Assembly: GCA_035578175.1 (NCBI GenBank)
Contig: JAQMRL010000005.1
Span: 52,495,722-52,559,721 of the forward strand
Direction: 5' to 3'
Source: Catonia carolina
Taxonomy: Eukaryota; Arthropoda; Insecta; Hemiptera; Achilidae
DNA length: 64,000 nucleotides
Both the position numbers and the translations under genes were made by a program. Below the pieces are notes generated by a model, which had not been told where the DNA came from, ran no database searches, and saw only the letters and a list, made by a program, of their open reading frames with translations. This document shows positions 24,369 to 34,940 of this stretch, one piece after another (position 1 is the stretch's first letter; every line of letters starts with the position of its first letter).

Positions 24369-25091
24369 CAAAGGTAAGTCTTCTTAAAAATTGCCACCAG
24401 CCATGACATGTGCTGTCTTATGAGAGTGATTTTCATAGTTCAATTGTCTCAAGAAGACTTCTTTTATGTTAATGTAGTCCTAGTATAAAAAATTCAATTC
24501 AAAATAATGTAAAGTCAATAAGGATGCATTAGTACTATACTGACCAAAAGTGTAATTGTCGATTCTTGCATGTTTATGAAAAACTAAAAAGTTATCCCAA
24601 TAAGTTTTATAGCTAAGCAAGGATGAGTACAGATATACATGTCACTTAACTGTATAAAACTAAAGCATGTATGAAAGAAAATCAACAAACTTGAGGAAAG
24701 TAACTTCCGCAGAACAGCGACTAATGACTCCTAGAACAGGGTAACAAAAATGTGCTTGAATATCCATAATCACATTTTGAGTGGTTGGAAATAACCAACT
24801 CAACCGTTCACGTTGCTACATGCCAACAGGCTCAATTTTTTTTCAACTTTTTAATCTGAAGCTGGCATAAACTCACATAGTATGATAGATAAGCTACACA
24901 TAGTAGCAAACAGTGAGAAAAGTCCAGATGTGAAAACATTTACCACAGTTTGAAGCATTCAAAGGTGGTACAGTAAACAAAATATGTACTAACTCGTTAA
25001 TGAGCATTTCATTAGCAATAAGATTGGGGACTACTACATGAAAGAATAAACAGAAATTAATTATTAAGGAAAATAAAAATTAACTACTGAC
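24369..25091. other. Intron between exons C and D
   Basis: No repeat border or gene recognised on either strand. Confidence 0.4.
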
Positions 25092-25174
25092 TGCTTTCCA
25101 TGGCAAATGAACACTGTGGATCATCAAAAGGGAAGATGTGCAGTGCACCTTGGCAGGACAAAATTAGGTGCCGC
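25092..25174 (-). CDS. pHCl: Cys-loop chloride channel subunit, internal exon C (carries the Cys-loop)
   Basis: An 83-bp exon on the minus strand with acceptor ...GTTTTCAG and donor GTCAGTAG. One base completes the Arg codon of exon B, then 27 codons run from RHLILSCQG to SFAMES, and one base is left for the next exon. It holds the defining Cys-loop: two cysteines separated by exactly 13 residues with FPFDDP inside (the family consensus is FPxD). Eighty-three base pairs is the classic size of the Cys-loop exon in animal receptor genes. The FPFDDP form differs from the FPMDxQ of Rdl-type GABA receptors and supports the pHCl-like assignment. A HC-SINE, tRNA-SINEs and a LINE tail lie in the surrounding introns, but the exon itself is clean. 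Confidence 0.93.
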
Positions 25175-25287
25175 CTGAAAACAGAAAAAATGAAAATTAA
25201 AAAATTATCAACCAACATAATAATTATAAGGTATTATTCTTTGTTTTTAAATAACTTATTTTTCATCCCTAATGTGTGTACGCAACA

Positions 25288-25826
25288 ATCCGTTCAGTTT
25301 AAGAACAATAAGCAACCCCATGACTCAATGAAATGAGGATGATGAGTAGTTTAGTACAGACCCAGGCCGACCATTTCTGAGAGGCTACGGTTAATTAAAC
25401 CCCAACCATCAAAATACACCCGTTACCACTGACTAGTATTCAAATCCGTATGAATAAGGCAGTAAAGGCCAACCCAATTGCTGTCAGCGCTGGTCTACGC
25501 ATGCGCATACTTGACTTCGACCCTGCATAGCTACCCCTCCGACCAACAGTTAGATGTACAGTCAGAGTGTTGTTGAAAATTGAAAACACCCATAGTATTT
25601 TGTAGGCATGCTGTTCCATTGTTGATTACATACGCTGCACTATTGCAATACATACAAGACTATACTAATGCAGACGAAAGTTTAGCCCAGCGCTCTCCTT
25701 ACGAAAATCAGGCTTTACTACCTTTACTATAAGATTCAAACAAGGAACAGTCATCTCCGAAAATCAGCTGATAAACATCTGATCTGACTCGCGGCGACGA
25801 CTTTACCACTAGTCCATACCGTAGGT
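25288..25826 (-). repeat. tRNA-derived SINE tS3, copy 1, with internal insert
   Basis: In inverse orientation the head holds TCTAGTGG..-like A-box sequence (ACTAGTGGTAAAGTCGTCG) and the tail is the GACTCAATGAAATGAGG region. Between about 25457 and 25713 it carries 250-odd bases absent from the copies at 33354 and 63477. The tRNA-like B-box strand is also worn. Confidence 0.7.
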
Positions 25827-25991
25827 TCAACTTAAGTACTATACTTATTGAAACAGTTATCTAACTATACATAGAATGATTAAATATTATAAACCTTAAG
25901 ATATATTTTCAAACTACATTAGTTAAAAATTACGCACAAGACAATAGACTAATAAGATAGGATTGAACCAGTCTAATACAAATAAACAATA

Positions 25992-26455
25992 CAGTCCATT
26001 CGATACGTCATGATAGTAAGTTTCTGAATGGCGATAACTTTTTAAAATAAAAAGTCCCTTTTCGAAAGAAAATTTCTCTTTTAATTATTCTTACTAACTA
26101 TAATATAAATCTTTGTTTTGAAATTTTGAAAATCATAACTTATAGAATTATTTTACTAGTATGTATTAATGTTGCATTCAGTAGGCCTAACACATGCAAT
26201 CAATACATAAGACATGATTAATTAATACATTAATTTTTAAATAATAATATAATAAAATAAGAATAATTCATAAATTTGGTTTCCATTTCCCGTGTTTTAT
26301 TGGAAAAAAATCATTATTCTTTCATTCACTAACAGGGAAAGTTAACACTAAGAAAAATCTCTTAAGTGGTAGCATTGACGTATGACCACATAACAAAATT
26401 CCCTCCGTTCTTTATTCCATTTAAGTAATACTATCATGTTATTTCGAATGGACTG
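25992..26455. mobile_element. 464-bp terminal-inverted-repeat element
   Basis: Ends are CAGTCCATTCGA plus, after a few unlike bases, CATGATAGTA on both sides in inverted orientation. No coding region; non-autonomous. A target duplication could not be settled from the flanks. Confidence 0.65.
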
Positions 26456-26837
26456 CACAGTTAGATTAAAAAAGGATGAGAGTGCAAAAACCATGAATTT
26501 TTCTTTGAAATTTTTAAATTTTCATTTTTTTATAAAGAATAAAATTTACCTTTTCTACATTTTTTAAAGTAATCATAATTCAAACTTATTGTTTAATAAT
26601 AAAAGTAAAAGTTTCAAACAAATCACTGTTTCATATAAAAGAAAAATATTTTGCTGCCTGTGTAAAATTTCCCTATCAGTGAAACACTGCAGAGAAATAT
26701 TATATTAAAAATTTCCCACTGCTAAATCATCGTGTAGGTTTACTCTCATCCTATTTTAAATCAGCTGTATTTTATTAGATTGTGCTTGAACTAAACTTAT
26801 CTTTTGAGAAAATGTTATGTGAACAAAAGTAACCAAC

Positions 26838-26997
26838 CTTTTTTTTACGTCTGACTGTTCTGCAATTTCTGTTAATGCAGATTGTGGATAATGATAATGA
26901 AAATGAGTTATGAAAAAATGCCAGACCTTACCGGGAATCGATCCCGTGACCCCGGCGTAGAAGCCAGTAGCGCTAACCACTACGCCAAAGGGCCAGC
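26838..26997 (-). repeat. tRNA-derived SINE tS1, copy with perfect target duplication
   Basis: In inverse orientation it reads a pol III A box (TGGCGTAGTGGTTAGCGC), a B box (GGGATCGATTCCC), a body, and an A-rich tail. Flanks are a perfect 14-bp direct repeat CAAAAGTAACCAAC (26824-26837 and 26998-27011), the mark of target-primed reverse transcription. It is probably young. It is not a functional tRNA: no acceptor stem pairs. Confidence 0.9.
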
Positions 26998-27178
26998 CAA
27001 AAGTAACCAACTGTTATGAGACTAGAATTTTTATGAATCTACTCCACATTCCAGTGGCAAAACAACTTAATATAAGAGTTCAAGGCAGAAAATTAAAATA
27101 GAGGCATAAGATTCTTTATTACGGCACTAATTTTATTTTTTGTTTGGTAGAACTTCAAATTAAAGGAAAATAACTTAC

Positions 27179-27399
27179 CTCATCAAGTAGTTGACGGTTC
27201 CATTACGGAAAATACGTAAGGCGAAATGTACGGGTATGAGGGGATCCTTAAAATCCCCGTGCATTATGAAATATGTATCGGGCAACCAGACATCGTTGTG
27301 ATGATGAATAGCATTCAAAAAATCATAAGCACTCTGATTGTAATACCGAAGTCTAGGGTCGTACCACTGTTGTTGGAGAAGAAATTCCACTTCATATTT
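27179..27399 (-). CDS. pHCl: Cys-loop chloride channel subunit, internal exon B (pHCl-like)
   Basis: A 221-bp exon on the minus strand, acceptor ...CTTTTCAG and donor GTAAGTTA. It encodes 73 full codons beginning KYEVEFLLQQQWYDPRL and ending NGTVNYLMR, where the last Arg codon is split AG|G. Family landmarks in order are the loop-D strand with QQQW, the near-invariant WLPDTYF motif (WxPDxxF/Y of anionic Cys-loop receptors, loop A), and ALRIFRNGTVNYLMR (loop-E strands). NQS and NGT are candidate N-glycosylation sites. No stop occurs in the exon. The split codon is completed by the exon at 25174. The protein would be an extracellular domain of a plasma-membrane, pentameric chloride channel. The start chosen is the splice acceptor, since an in-frame GTG further in is not an initiator. 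Confidence 0.93.
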
Positions 27400-27839
27400 C
27401 TGAAAAGTATACAGAAAGTAATCATAAACTCATACAGTCAGTATCAAACTGTTTCTTCAGCATGCAGCGTGATACGCTATAAAATACTTTTGTCGTAGGT
27501 TATAGGTTATGTTGAACTGACTGCCATTTTTTTTTTTTGCTTTTTATTGTCATCCAGAACTGTACATTATTCAGTCCAATTTTTTTTAGCGATTTTGATG
27601 AGCAAAGTACAGAAAATCACTAATTATACCTGAATAAGCCAAAAATTACTGATTAACCCTTTAAAAGTTGTCTTTTGGTATTTTGGAGCAGGTTTCACAT
27701 TTTCAGTGTACTTGGGTTGCGGTATGACACAAGTTAAGGAGAATTTGATGTAATGACGTAAATTGTTAGGTTTCAACTTATTTACGGTTTCATAAATAGA
27801 ACATTAAAAAAGAGCCCGGAAAGAAACACAGTTGAGGTT
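27400..27839. other. Intron just upstream of exon B
   Basis: Includes the pyrimidine-rich acceptor side of exon B and poly-T at about 27530. TTAACCCTTT at 27653 resembles a TTAA-element end, but no partner was seen. Confidence 0.4.
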
Positions 27840-28215
27840 ATTTGATGGAATGGCAGTGCATCTTTTGCTGTAAGGTAGTGAAACATGGGTGCTATGGAAA
27901 TCCGAGAGCAGAAAGTTGGACGCAGCTAAGATGCATTTTTTGAAATCTGTGAAAGGAGGAACTCTTAGGGATCACATCAAGAGCGAACCAATCCGGAATG
28001 ATTTGGGTAGAAAGGAGACTGTGAGGCACAGAATGACATAGGGAGAGAAGGTTCCAACATGTAAGCCACATGTCAGATGATCGGTACCAACTGCTGGCCT
28101 TGAGGTACTGTCCACAAGGAGTACGGTCATTGGGTAGACCGGGAAGGAGATGAATAGAAGTTGGAACTGGCAATGTGGCTAATTCGAGAAGGAAGACAAA
28201 GAAGAAGAAAAATAA
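27840..28215 (+). pseudogene. LINE reverse-transcriptase C-terminal fragment
   Basis: The plus strand reads ETWVLWKSESRKLDAAKMHF, LKSVKGGTLRDHIKSEPI and RNDLGRKE, then stops. This is homologous in layout to the fragment at 7105 (MKFLQVVKGCTLENKIRSEVI), so it is a related LINE subfamily. Several stops follow. Confidence 0.7.
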
Positions 28216-28626
28216 GAAGTTGTATATAACGCAAGGAGTGTACTACAAAATCGCAAGTTCTAGTTTTAGGAAAGGTGTTGATCTTTTTATTTTGAGGTTT
28301 ACTAAAAGTTTTGGTTGAGAATAAAATACAAAAAGTCTTTATCGATCACTAACTCCTTACATTTATGAAACGTGATTCCCAAGTTTAAAATGAATAGTTT
28401 CAATATTGTGAGGATTACCAAAAGTTTTCTTTATGATTTTTTGAATTTTCATTAAATTTTGAGAATTTGTTTCTTAGTTGTAATCTACAAGAAACATTTG
28501 ACCTGAAATTTATGATTCTTCTTTATGAAATATTTAAAAAAAAAAACAGTGAAAAGTCTCGATCAAGCAAAATCATAAAATCAACCAAAAAAAAAAAGAA
28601 GCAAAATCATGAATTTATGTTTTTAT
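28216..28626. other. AT-rich intron sequence
   Basis: No features apart from A-rich runs near 28535 and 28590. Confidence 0.4.
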
Positions 28627-28637
28627 AATACTGTATT

Positions 28638-29038
28638 TATGCCCATAACAAGCAGGTGGAGTGTTAAATTAATTGCACTCGACCTGTTGGTTCCAGGGCT
28701 ACAAAAATAGTTCTGTTTCTTATCACAAAGTCAGCCAATTATATGACTGAACTACTTAAGAACTGAAGAGGTAGAGGTGTAAAAGACACTTGTCAGAGTT
28801 GTCTCCTCTAAGAGTAATGAATTTCTCTATACAGCCAGACTCTGTGGTGAATCAAGTGAAGGTGTCATTTGCAGGGTGGAAAGTGGGTGCTTTTCGGAGG
28901 GCTTGGAATGCTGATAAGCATACTCTTTCAACTCAGTGAGGAAGGCAATAGCAAATCACTTCATTCCTCGTTTTTACTTCATAAAATCTCTAGTCCAGAG
29001 TTCAAACCAGCCTTTCGGTTGTTGACCGAAACAACGAC
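28638..29038 (-). repeat. HC-SINE copy 5, with 11-bp target duplication
   Basis: Full-length inverse copy. AATACTGTATT flanks it perfectly at 28627-28637 and 29039-29049, which fixes its ends at 401 bp and shows it moved as a retroposon or similar copy-in element. Confidence 0.9.
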
Positions 29039-29427
29039 AATACTGTATTGATTTTAATAATATTTTTTTGTCTACAAGTATTTTTTTATTTTAACATCTA
29101 TCGTAAATATTAAGTTTGGATTGGAAAACTCAATAAAGCAAGAGAGCTCAATAACAGATCGAGTAAAAGTACTCTTTGACTTAACAATCCCATTAGTTAT
29201 TTTTATGTTGTCTCCAAATGTGTTTTACCTTCGGGGATGATACTGTATATTATAGACCTTAAAGGAAGTACCGTTTTAGGCTACCATTTATGGTGATAAC
29301 TGTTGCTAAAATAATACACTGTACTTATTTCATTAATTGTTACTGGCTTAATAATGTTTAACAATTAGCCTATTATGATTATGAAAACAATACATCACAT
29401 TTCCATTATTTATTCAAGTTTAATGTC

Positions 29428-29546
29428 CACCACCTCCATGGCCCAGACGTTAGAGCACTAGACTGCCTGCCTAGTCTGTTTAAACCCACAAATTCTGTAC
29501 CATAACCCATTTTAGTTGCTAATAACCAAAACAATGACATGACTTA
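29428..29546 (+). repeat. tRNA-derived SINE tS2, worn copy
   Basis: CCACCTCCATGGCCCAGACG head, then ACCCATTTTAGTTGCTAATA, as in the better copy at 30431. The B box is degraded (GTTTAAACC). Confidence 0.6.
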
Positions 29547-30136
29547 AAATATGCCAAAAAAATGTCCAGTACAATCAAAATGTGTTTTACAAATAATGTC
29601 AAATTTCTGTTTACATGAGTAGCATGTCTATGTGGAATAAAATCCAACATATACGTAAACCCTTATAAAACGGACTTTGGATAAAATGGACCACTAAATA
29701 TTTTTAGTTCCATTTAATGTCGTGGTGAATATGGTGTGTTGTGGATTAGTGGGCCTAACCCTATTTTTGTCTTTTGAATCCTGTTAGATGTGGGATTCAC
29801 AACTAAATTAGAAGTAGTTCTACTTCTAAAATTACAGTTGTCCACAAGTAAGTAAGAAATGTGAGTGTATACTCTCTAGTGTTTTGTGCTTTTTTTGCTC
29901 TTGCCTTACTATTAGGAACTATTTGTGTTGGCAATAATGACCTTTCAAATCGCTATACATATTATAAACTTTACTAATTTATGAATAATGCACTGGCTAT
30001 ATTCTAGGAAACCAACATCGCAACAAGATAAAGTTCATACCAACAATATCTTTGGCAGCTCTCCTCATTGACAATCACTGGTGGGAAATAATTTTTTATT
30101 ATCATCTTTAAGCTGCCAAATATGCTCTCCATTTGA

Positions 30137-30257
30137 GCCTTACCACTGGTCCCATTGTTGTATACTGGTCAGTGCAACTGGCTTTTGTGCCAGGAGTTCT
30201 GGGTTCAAGTCTTGGTATTTCATTTTCATTTGTCACTGTTCATTGTCTATATTAGCC
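30137..30257 (+). repeat. tRNA-derived SINE tS1, copy split by a TTAA element
   Basis: Forward copy with CTGGCTTTTGTGCCAGGAG, a B box GGGTTCAAGTC, and the CATTTTCATTTG body. Its tail resumes at about 30831 after the TTAA element that inserted into it. Confidence 0.6.
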
Positions 30258-30261
30258 TTAA

Positions 30262-30826
30262 CCCTTTCAGTACCAACGTCCAGAAAACAGGACGTCGATA
30301 TATTTTACGTAGTGATAACATCCGGTTCATTGGACGTCCATAAGTTATGAAAAAAGTGCCAACGTCCAGATAACCGTACATTTCCAAAAAAAACTTTTAA
30401 ACAAAAATTAATGGAATAATGTATTTTGAAACCGCCTCCGTGGTGTAGCGACAAAGCCTACAAAGCGAAAGATCCTGGGTTCAATTCCCGGCTAGGGTCT
30501 GGAAATTTTAACACATTGAAACCACCGTTAAGGTACCAAAACCCACAGTAGTTGCTAATGACCAAGCTGTCGATGCGATTTTAAATAAATTAAAAAAAAC
30601 TATTTTTAATATTTTTAGTGTTAAAAAGATTTTTTTTTATGAACACAATAAAAATTAATTTTTAACAGGAAATTATATTTTTCTGTTACATTGAAATTTT
30701 GGTCAGCAATGGCAGGCTTACGCCTGCAAGTTTTCGAAATAAGGGCTGGCACTTTTTGTACACCCTTATTCAAATTAAATGGCACTTTAGATTAAACTTT
30801 TAAATATTGTTTTGGCACTGAAAGGG
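30262..30826. mobile_element. TTAA-flanked piggyBac-like non-autonomous element
   Basis: TTAA at 30258-30261 and 30827-30830 flank inverted ends CCCTTTCAGTACCAA and (reading inward) CCCTTTCAGTGCCAA. Length is 565 bp including a nested tS2 SINE of about 170 bp. No transposase. Internal GTCCAG/ACGTCC blocks repeat near the left end. Confidence 0.8.
30431..30599 (+). repeat. tRNA-derived SINE tS2, full-length copy
   Basis: CCGCCTCCGTGGTGTAGCG (A box) and GGGTTCAATTCCC (B box) precede a body with CCACAGTAGTTGCTAATGAC and a TAAATAAATTA-rich tail. Nested inside the TTAA element at 30262-30826. Confidence 0.85.
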
Positions 30827-31501
30827 TTAATGTGTAAAAAAATTATGGTTTAAAACCAAAATAAAACAAAATTAGGCCTACTATAAATGTGAAAATTAAG
30901 GGAGTGTGGGTTACTAGTATAACATTATAAACATCTGAAATTTTTTAAAATGAAATTGGATGAATATGTAATTTAACCTCTAGATAATACTAATTTACCA
31001 ATAAATAAAATAAGCCTAGCTTCATTTAAAAAAAATCTATTCAATATATTGAATTTACATGACAAAACTAACATATTATTACTGTTGACCACATGAGCAT
31101 ACATGGTAGCTATGTGTAATATCATACTACGCCGACCGCAGGGCATATGTGTGGTTAGTCAATTTACATTTTAGTTTCAGTAAAGGAATTAAAAATACTG
31201 TATTCGTGTTTTATCCATAAAAATAGGATTACTAATGTGTAATGCACATTTTAAAATATGATATTAACATTTTACATACAGATGAGTGAATGCGTACTCA
31301 CATACAAATGCACTCAAACACACATTATGTAGGGAATGAAAGCTGATTTTTTCTTTTAAATTAAATTTTATAATTACCTAATTATTTTAAATAATAAATG
31401 GGGAATTTTCATCAGAACAGATGGACTAATTATTAAGAAAATTTATAAATTTTTTAACATCTTAGTTTATTTACAATCAGTTTAAAAACAAAATTATAAG
31501 T

Positions 31502-31642
31502 CCTGGATTTGAATCCCACTCAGGCACGCCATATTTTCATATGTTACAAAACATCATTTCATCCTCATTACGCACAGTTACACCCCAATGTCATCGCTAA
31601 TGACCTTGCAGTTGATGCAACATTAAATAAATTAATTTAAAA
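31502..31642 (+). repeat. tRNA-derived SINE tS2, 5'-truncated
   Basis: It begins just before the B box (GGATTTGAATCCC) and ends in TAAATAAATTAATTTAAAA-type tail. AAAATTATAAGT lies on both sides (31490-31501 and 31643-31654), so it was truncated during insertion. Confidence 0.85.
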
Positions 31643-32264
31643 AAAATTATAAGTAAATAATATAAAAATGTTCACATGACAAAGACAATACCCAATGGTA
31701 TTGCTTCCAAAAGAAAAAAAAGAATAATTTAAAATTTTTGAAAACAATTAATCTTGATAAAAGATGAATAAAGTAGCATGTATACAGGAAGATGATGTTG
31801 ATAGAGATTAATTTGAATTTCAATTTTTTACAATGTAGGCTAGTTAGTAAATCTAAACGGAATGTCAAGTAATTTTATTCTTTTTTGTCGTGTTACGTCT
31901 TTGCTATTATCAAGTTAATTAAGCGCCAATCTGTAATTTTGAATTTATGTGACTCGGTTTAATAACTTCTCAGAAGAGTGACATAAACTTTCATCTTCAT
32001 AGAAAATTTTATTAAAAATAAAGAAAAATGGTTTATATCATAGAGCAAGGTTATAAAATGTGAAGAATTATTAAAACTGTAAAAACTTATGTGATTTTAG
32101 AAAAATATAGAGGTAAATTTTCTGGTAAAAAGGAGATAATAATGACAGAAAGTTACTGATCTATCTCACATATACAAAATCCTTTTGGAAAACTTTTGGT
32201 ACCTACATTAGATCATATTTATAATTGAAATATATATTTTTAAACCAACATTAATGCGACTAGT

Positions 32265-32500
32265 AAGACAATTCCTTATCTGGCATAGTAGTAGTAGTAG
32301 GAAGTTTTAAATTTTGACTATTAATACATTTAAATATATATATTACTGGAGATGTAGATGAAGTACAAAAGTACTATAAACATTGGTAAGTGTTTACTGT
32401 TTTATCGTATTACTGGTCCTTTAAAAATACATATTTCAATTATAGATATAATACAGCTGTTGAAAATAACAGCCTAGGATGTTTGATAAAATAATAGATC
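32265..32500 (+). repeat. Half copy of the 36838 inverted-repeat element
   Basis: ATTCCTTATCT..TAGGAAGTTTTAAATTTTGA followed by TATAAACATTGGTAAGTGTT and AGGATGTTTGATAAAATAA match the inverted arm and right flank of 36838-37170. Only one arm is present. A TAG triplet run lies at 32287. Confidence 0.65.
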
Positions 32501-32650
32501 ATATTTATATAGAAAATTCAAACACTGATAGATATGGTGACAGAAAATGTATCAATACTCCTGGAGTTTATAGATTACCTTAAAGACTTTGACAGCATTG
32601 AAACCTGGGTTTTTTGTCTACAATGGGTGATGTTAGAATATATTATAGAT

Positions 32651-33047
32651 ATCTGCCCATAACAGACAGGCTGAGAGTCAAATTATTTACTCTCAATCTG
32701 TCCATTGCAGGGCTAAAATAAACAGTTCTGTTTCTTATCACATGGTCAGCCAATTAAATTATTGAATCATTTAAGAACAGAAGAGGTAGAGGTGTAAAAG
32801 TCACTAATCAGAGTTATCTCCTCTGAAAGTAATGAATTTCATTATACAGCCAGACTCTGTGGTGAATGAAGTGAAGGTGTCATTTGCAGAGTGGAAAATA
32901 CATGCTTTTCAGAGGGCCCGGCAGCTGATAAGCGTACTTTTCCATTCAGTGAGGAAGGCAATGGTAAACCACCTCTCTCCTCGTTTTACTTAGTAAAACC
33001 TCTACAGGTTCTAACCAGCTTTTCGGCTGATGACCTAAACAACAACA
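32651..33047 (-). repeat. HC-SINE copy 6, with 9-bp target duplication
   Basis: Full-length inverse copy flanked by ATTATAGAT at 32642-32650 and 33048-33056. Confidence 0.88.
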
Positions 33048-33353
33048 ATTATAGATTTCTGACGATTATAAGAGATATAATGTACCAGGGGGCAACCTTC
33101 CTTATGAAAATTGACAAAGAAAATGGAAGAGATGAAATACCTCTTGGTAAAGTTAATTAATGTTTCACCTACGCCGTTTACACCGATGATTGAAAATGTC
33201 TTTTAAGCATTGACCTGGGAAGAAAGTGGAGTTAGGGTTAATGGTGCAATCCTAAACTACTCGAGTTTTGATAATAACACAGAGCTAATAAGTAGTAATA
33301 TTTTAATTTTTTAAAATTTATTTTATTGTTTCTAATTTGTGTATGTTTTAGTC

Positions 33354-33629
33354 TGTTCAATTTAGAACAATAAGCAACCCCATGACTCAATGAGATGAAG
33401 ATGATGTGTATGATGTGTAGTACAAACCCAGGTTGACCATTCCTGAGAGAGTATGGTTAATTGAACCCCGACCATCAAATTACTCCGGTAACCACTATAT
33501 AGTATTCAAATCCATATAAAAGTAACTACCTTTACTAGGATTTGAACCAGGGACCTTCATCTCTGAAAATCAGCTGTTGAACAGCTGATTCGCAGCGACA
33601 ACTTTACCTCTCGACCCACCCGGTGGGGT
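33354..33629 (-). repeat. tRNA-derived SINE tS3, copy 2
   Basis: Inverse copy with the AAAATCAGCTGTTGAACAGCTGAT hairpin-like block, the B box complement TTTGAACC, and CCACCCGGTGGGG head complement. It lacks the insert seen in copy 1. Confidence 0.8.
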
Positions 33630-34017
33630 CAGTTGTAATATTGAAGAAGGAACAGTTATGTTAGCAGATTTAAATGAAAAGTCAAAACAAATTGATCTAA
33701 ATATGAATCTGCGTTAAACAAAGATAATAAATACTAGTCACACAAATGTTAACATTGATAATAACAATGGTGGAATAAGATTCAAACTATATGTTTCTTG
33801 GATGTACAATTAAAATCAGTAAAGAAAACCAAACCACTGAGGTGGTACGTAGAATCCAATTGGTGTGGCTTGCTTTTGATAAGCTCAATTTATATTGGGA
33901 GATAAAAACATACCCACATTTCTAAAATGTATGGTGTACAACAACTGTGTACTTCCAGTATTTACCTACAGACTAAACAATTAAATCAGGAAATGAGATT
34001 GGTGTAGGGATGCTCTC

Positions 34018-34262
34018 TGTGAGATCATATTCGTAGTAGTGCATCAGGATAGAACTGGGTAGAGACGAAACCATCCTAGAGAAAATTAGCAGATACGGGA
34101 ATTGATGGAAAAATTATGTCACAAGAATGACCAGTGAAAGGATTACAGTCCAAGCATTGCAATATTGCCCAATTGGAAGAAAAAGCTTGAGTAGATCAAA
34201 TAAATGTGGTTTGAGGCTGGAACAGGTGTAGCGCCTAATCCGTAATTGGTAGAAGAAAAAGA
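34018..34262 (+). pseudogene. LINE reverse-transcriptase tail
   Basis: The frame TRMTSERITVQALQYCPIGR, then KSLSRSNKCGLRLEQ fits the H(L/I)xRMxxxRLxxQALxYxPxGRR C-terminal signature. Stops and loss of the Arg residues in the GRPRKRW part show decay. Confidence 0.65.
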
Positions 34263-34599
34263 ACCTACAGACTAGAAACCATGACCTTGACAAAAAAGTT
34301 GTAGTAAAACTAAGAGCTGTAAAAATATCAATAGAAAGAGCTATGATAAGAATTTCTCTATGAGACAGAATGAGAAACACAATATAGGATGTATTGTGGC
34401 TCATGAGCTAATAAATGTGTGAACACTGGTACTAGGAGGAGGTAAACTTAAATAGAGGGGAGTGAGGTGCCTGCCTGTTGTTATTTCGCTCAACTCACAA
34501 ACTATTCTAGTTAAAAAACACTGGTTCATAATATGTTTGAATGACACTAGTTGTAGAAAACACATTAATAACTAACTGCTCGTATAAACAACTGTTCGT

Positions 34600-34940
34600 T
34601 GATTTCCAGATCTTCTCCCACTTCATCTAAAACTACTAGTTTATAAGTGTTACCTTAGACCCGTTTAGATGTATAGCAGCCAAATTTACTGTTGTGCCAA
34701 ACCGTCGGTCATTTTGAAAATACAAAGCTTTCAGTCCAAACTGTTAAGACAGATAACTAGTGCTCCCTTTTATTTAACAAACGATTCACTACACATGGAC
34801 TTAAACGTCCCATACATCAATGATGTGTTCCTACGCACTTACACTTGATTTAAAAAGAAATTATCCAATAATCCAAACCAGCTCATTGTTGACCTAGACA
34901 CATCAGTTTTACCAACTGCCCCTACATGAAGACTGGAATG
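34600..34940 (+). pseudogene. Jockey-like LINE reverse-transcriptase fragment
   Basis: The frame reads SSKLLVYKCYLRPV, a TAG where Trp is expected, then MYSSQIYCCAK, ILKIQSFQSKLLRQIT, SAPFYLTNDSLHMDLNVPYI and NPNQLIVDL. The LxPxWxYGxQxWG, IxxxQxxxLRxIxxAPWYxxNxxLHxDLxIP series is the thumb and C-terminus of Jockey-clade reverse transcriptases. Three in-frame stops make it dead. Confidence 0.85.

Noticed and set aside
26930..26995. tRNA-like sequence with A and B boxes
   Set aside because: Part of a SINE with a poly-A tail and target duplication; no acceptor or anticodon stems pair, so not a tRNA gene.
27653..27680. TTAACCCTTT as another TTAA element end
   Set aside because: No matching inverted end with TTAA was found within the next kilobase.
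27892..28173. 93-codon minus-strand frame
   Set aside because: Shadow of the plus-strand LINE tail at the same place.
30155..30350. Plus-strand frames of 62-89 codons
   Set aside because: They cross the border between a tS1 SINE and the TTAA element.
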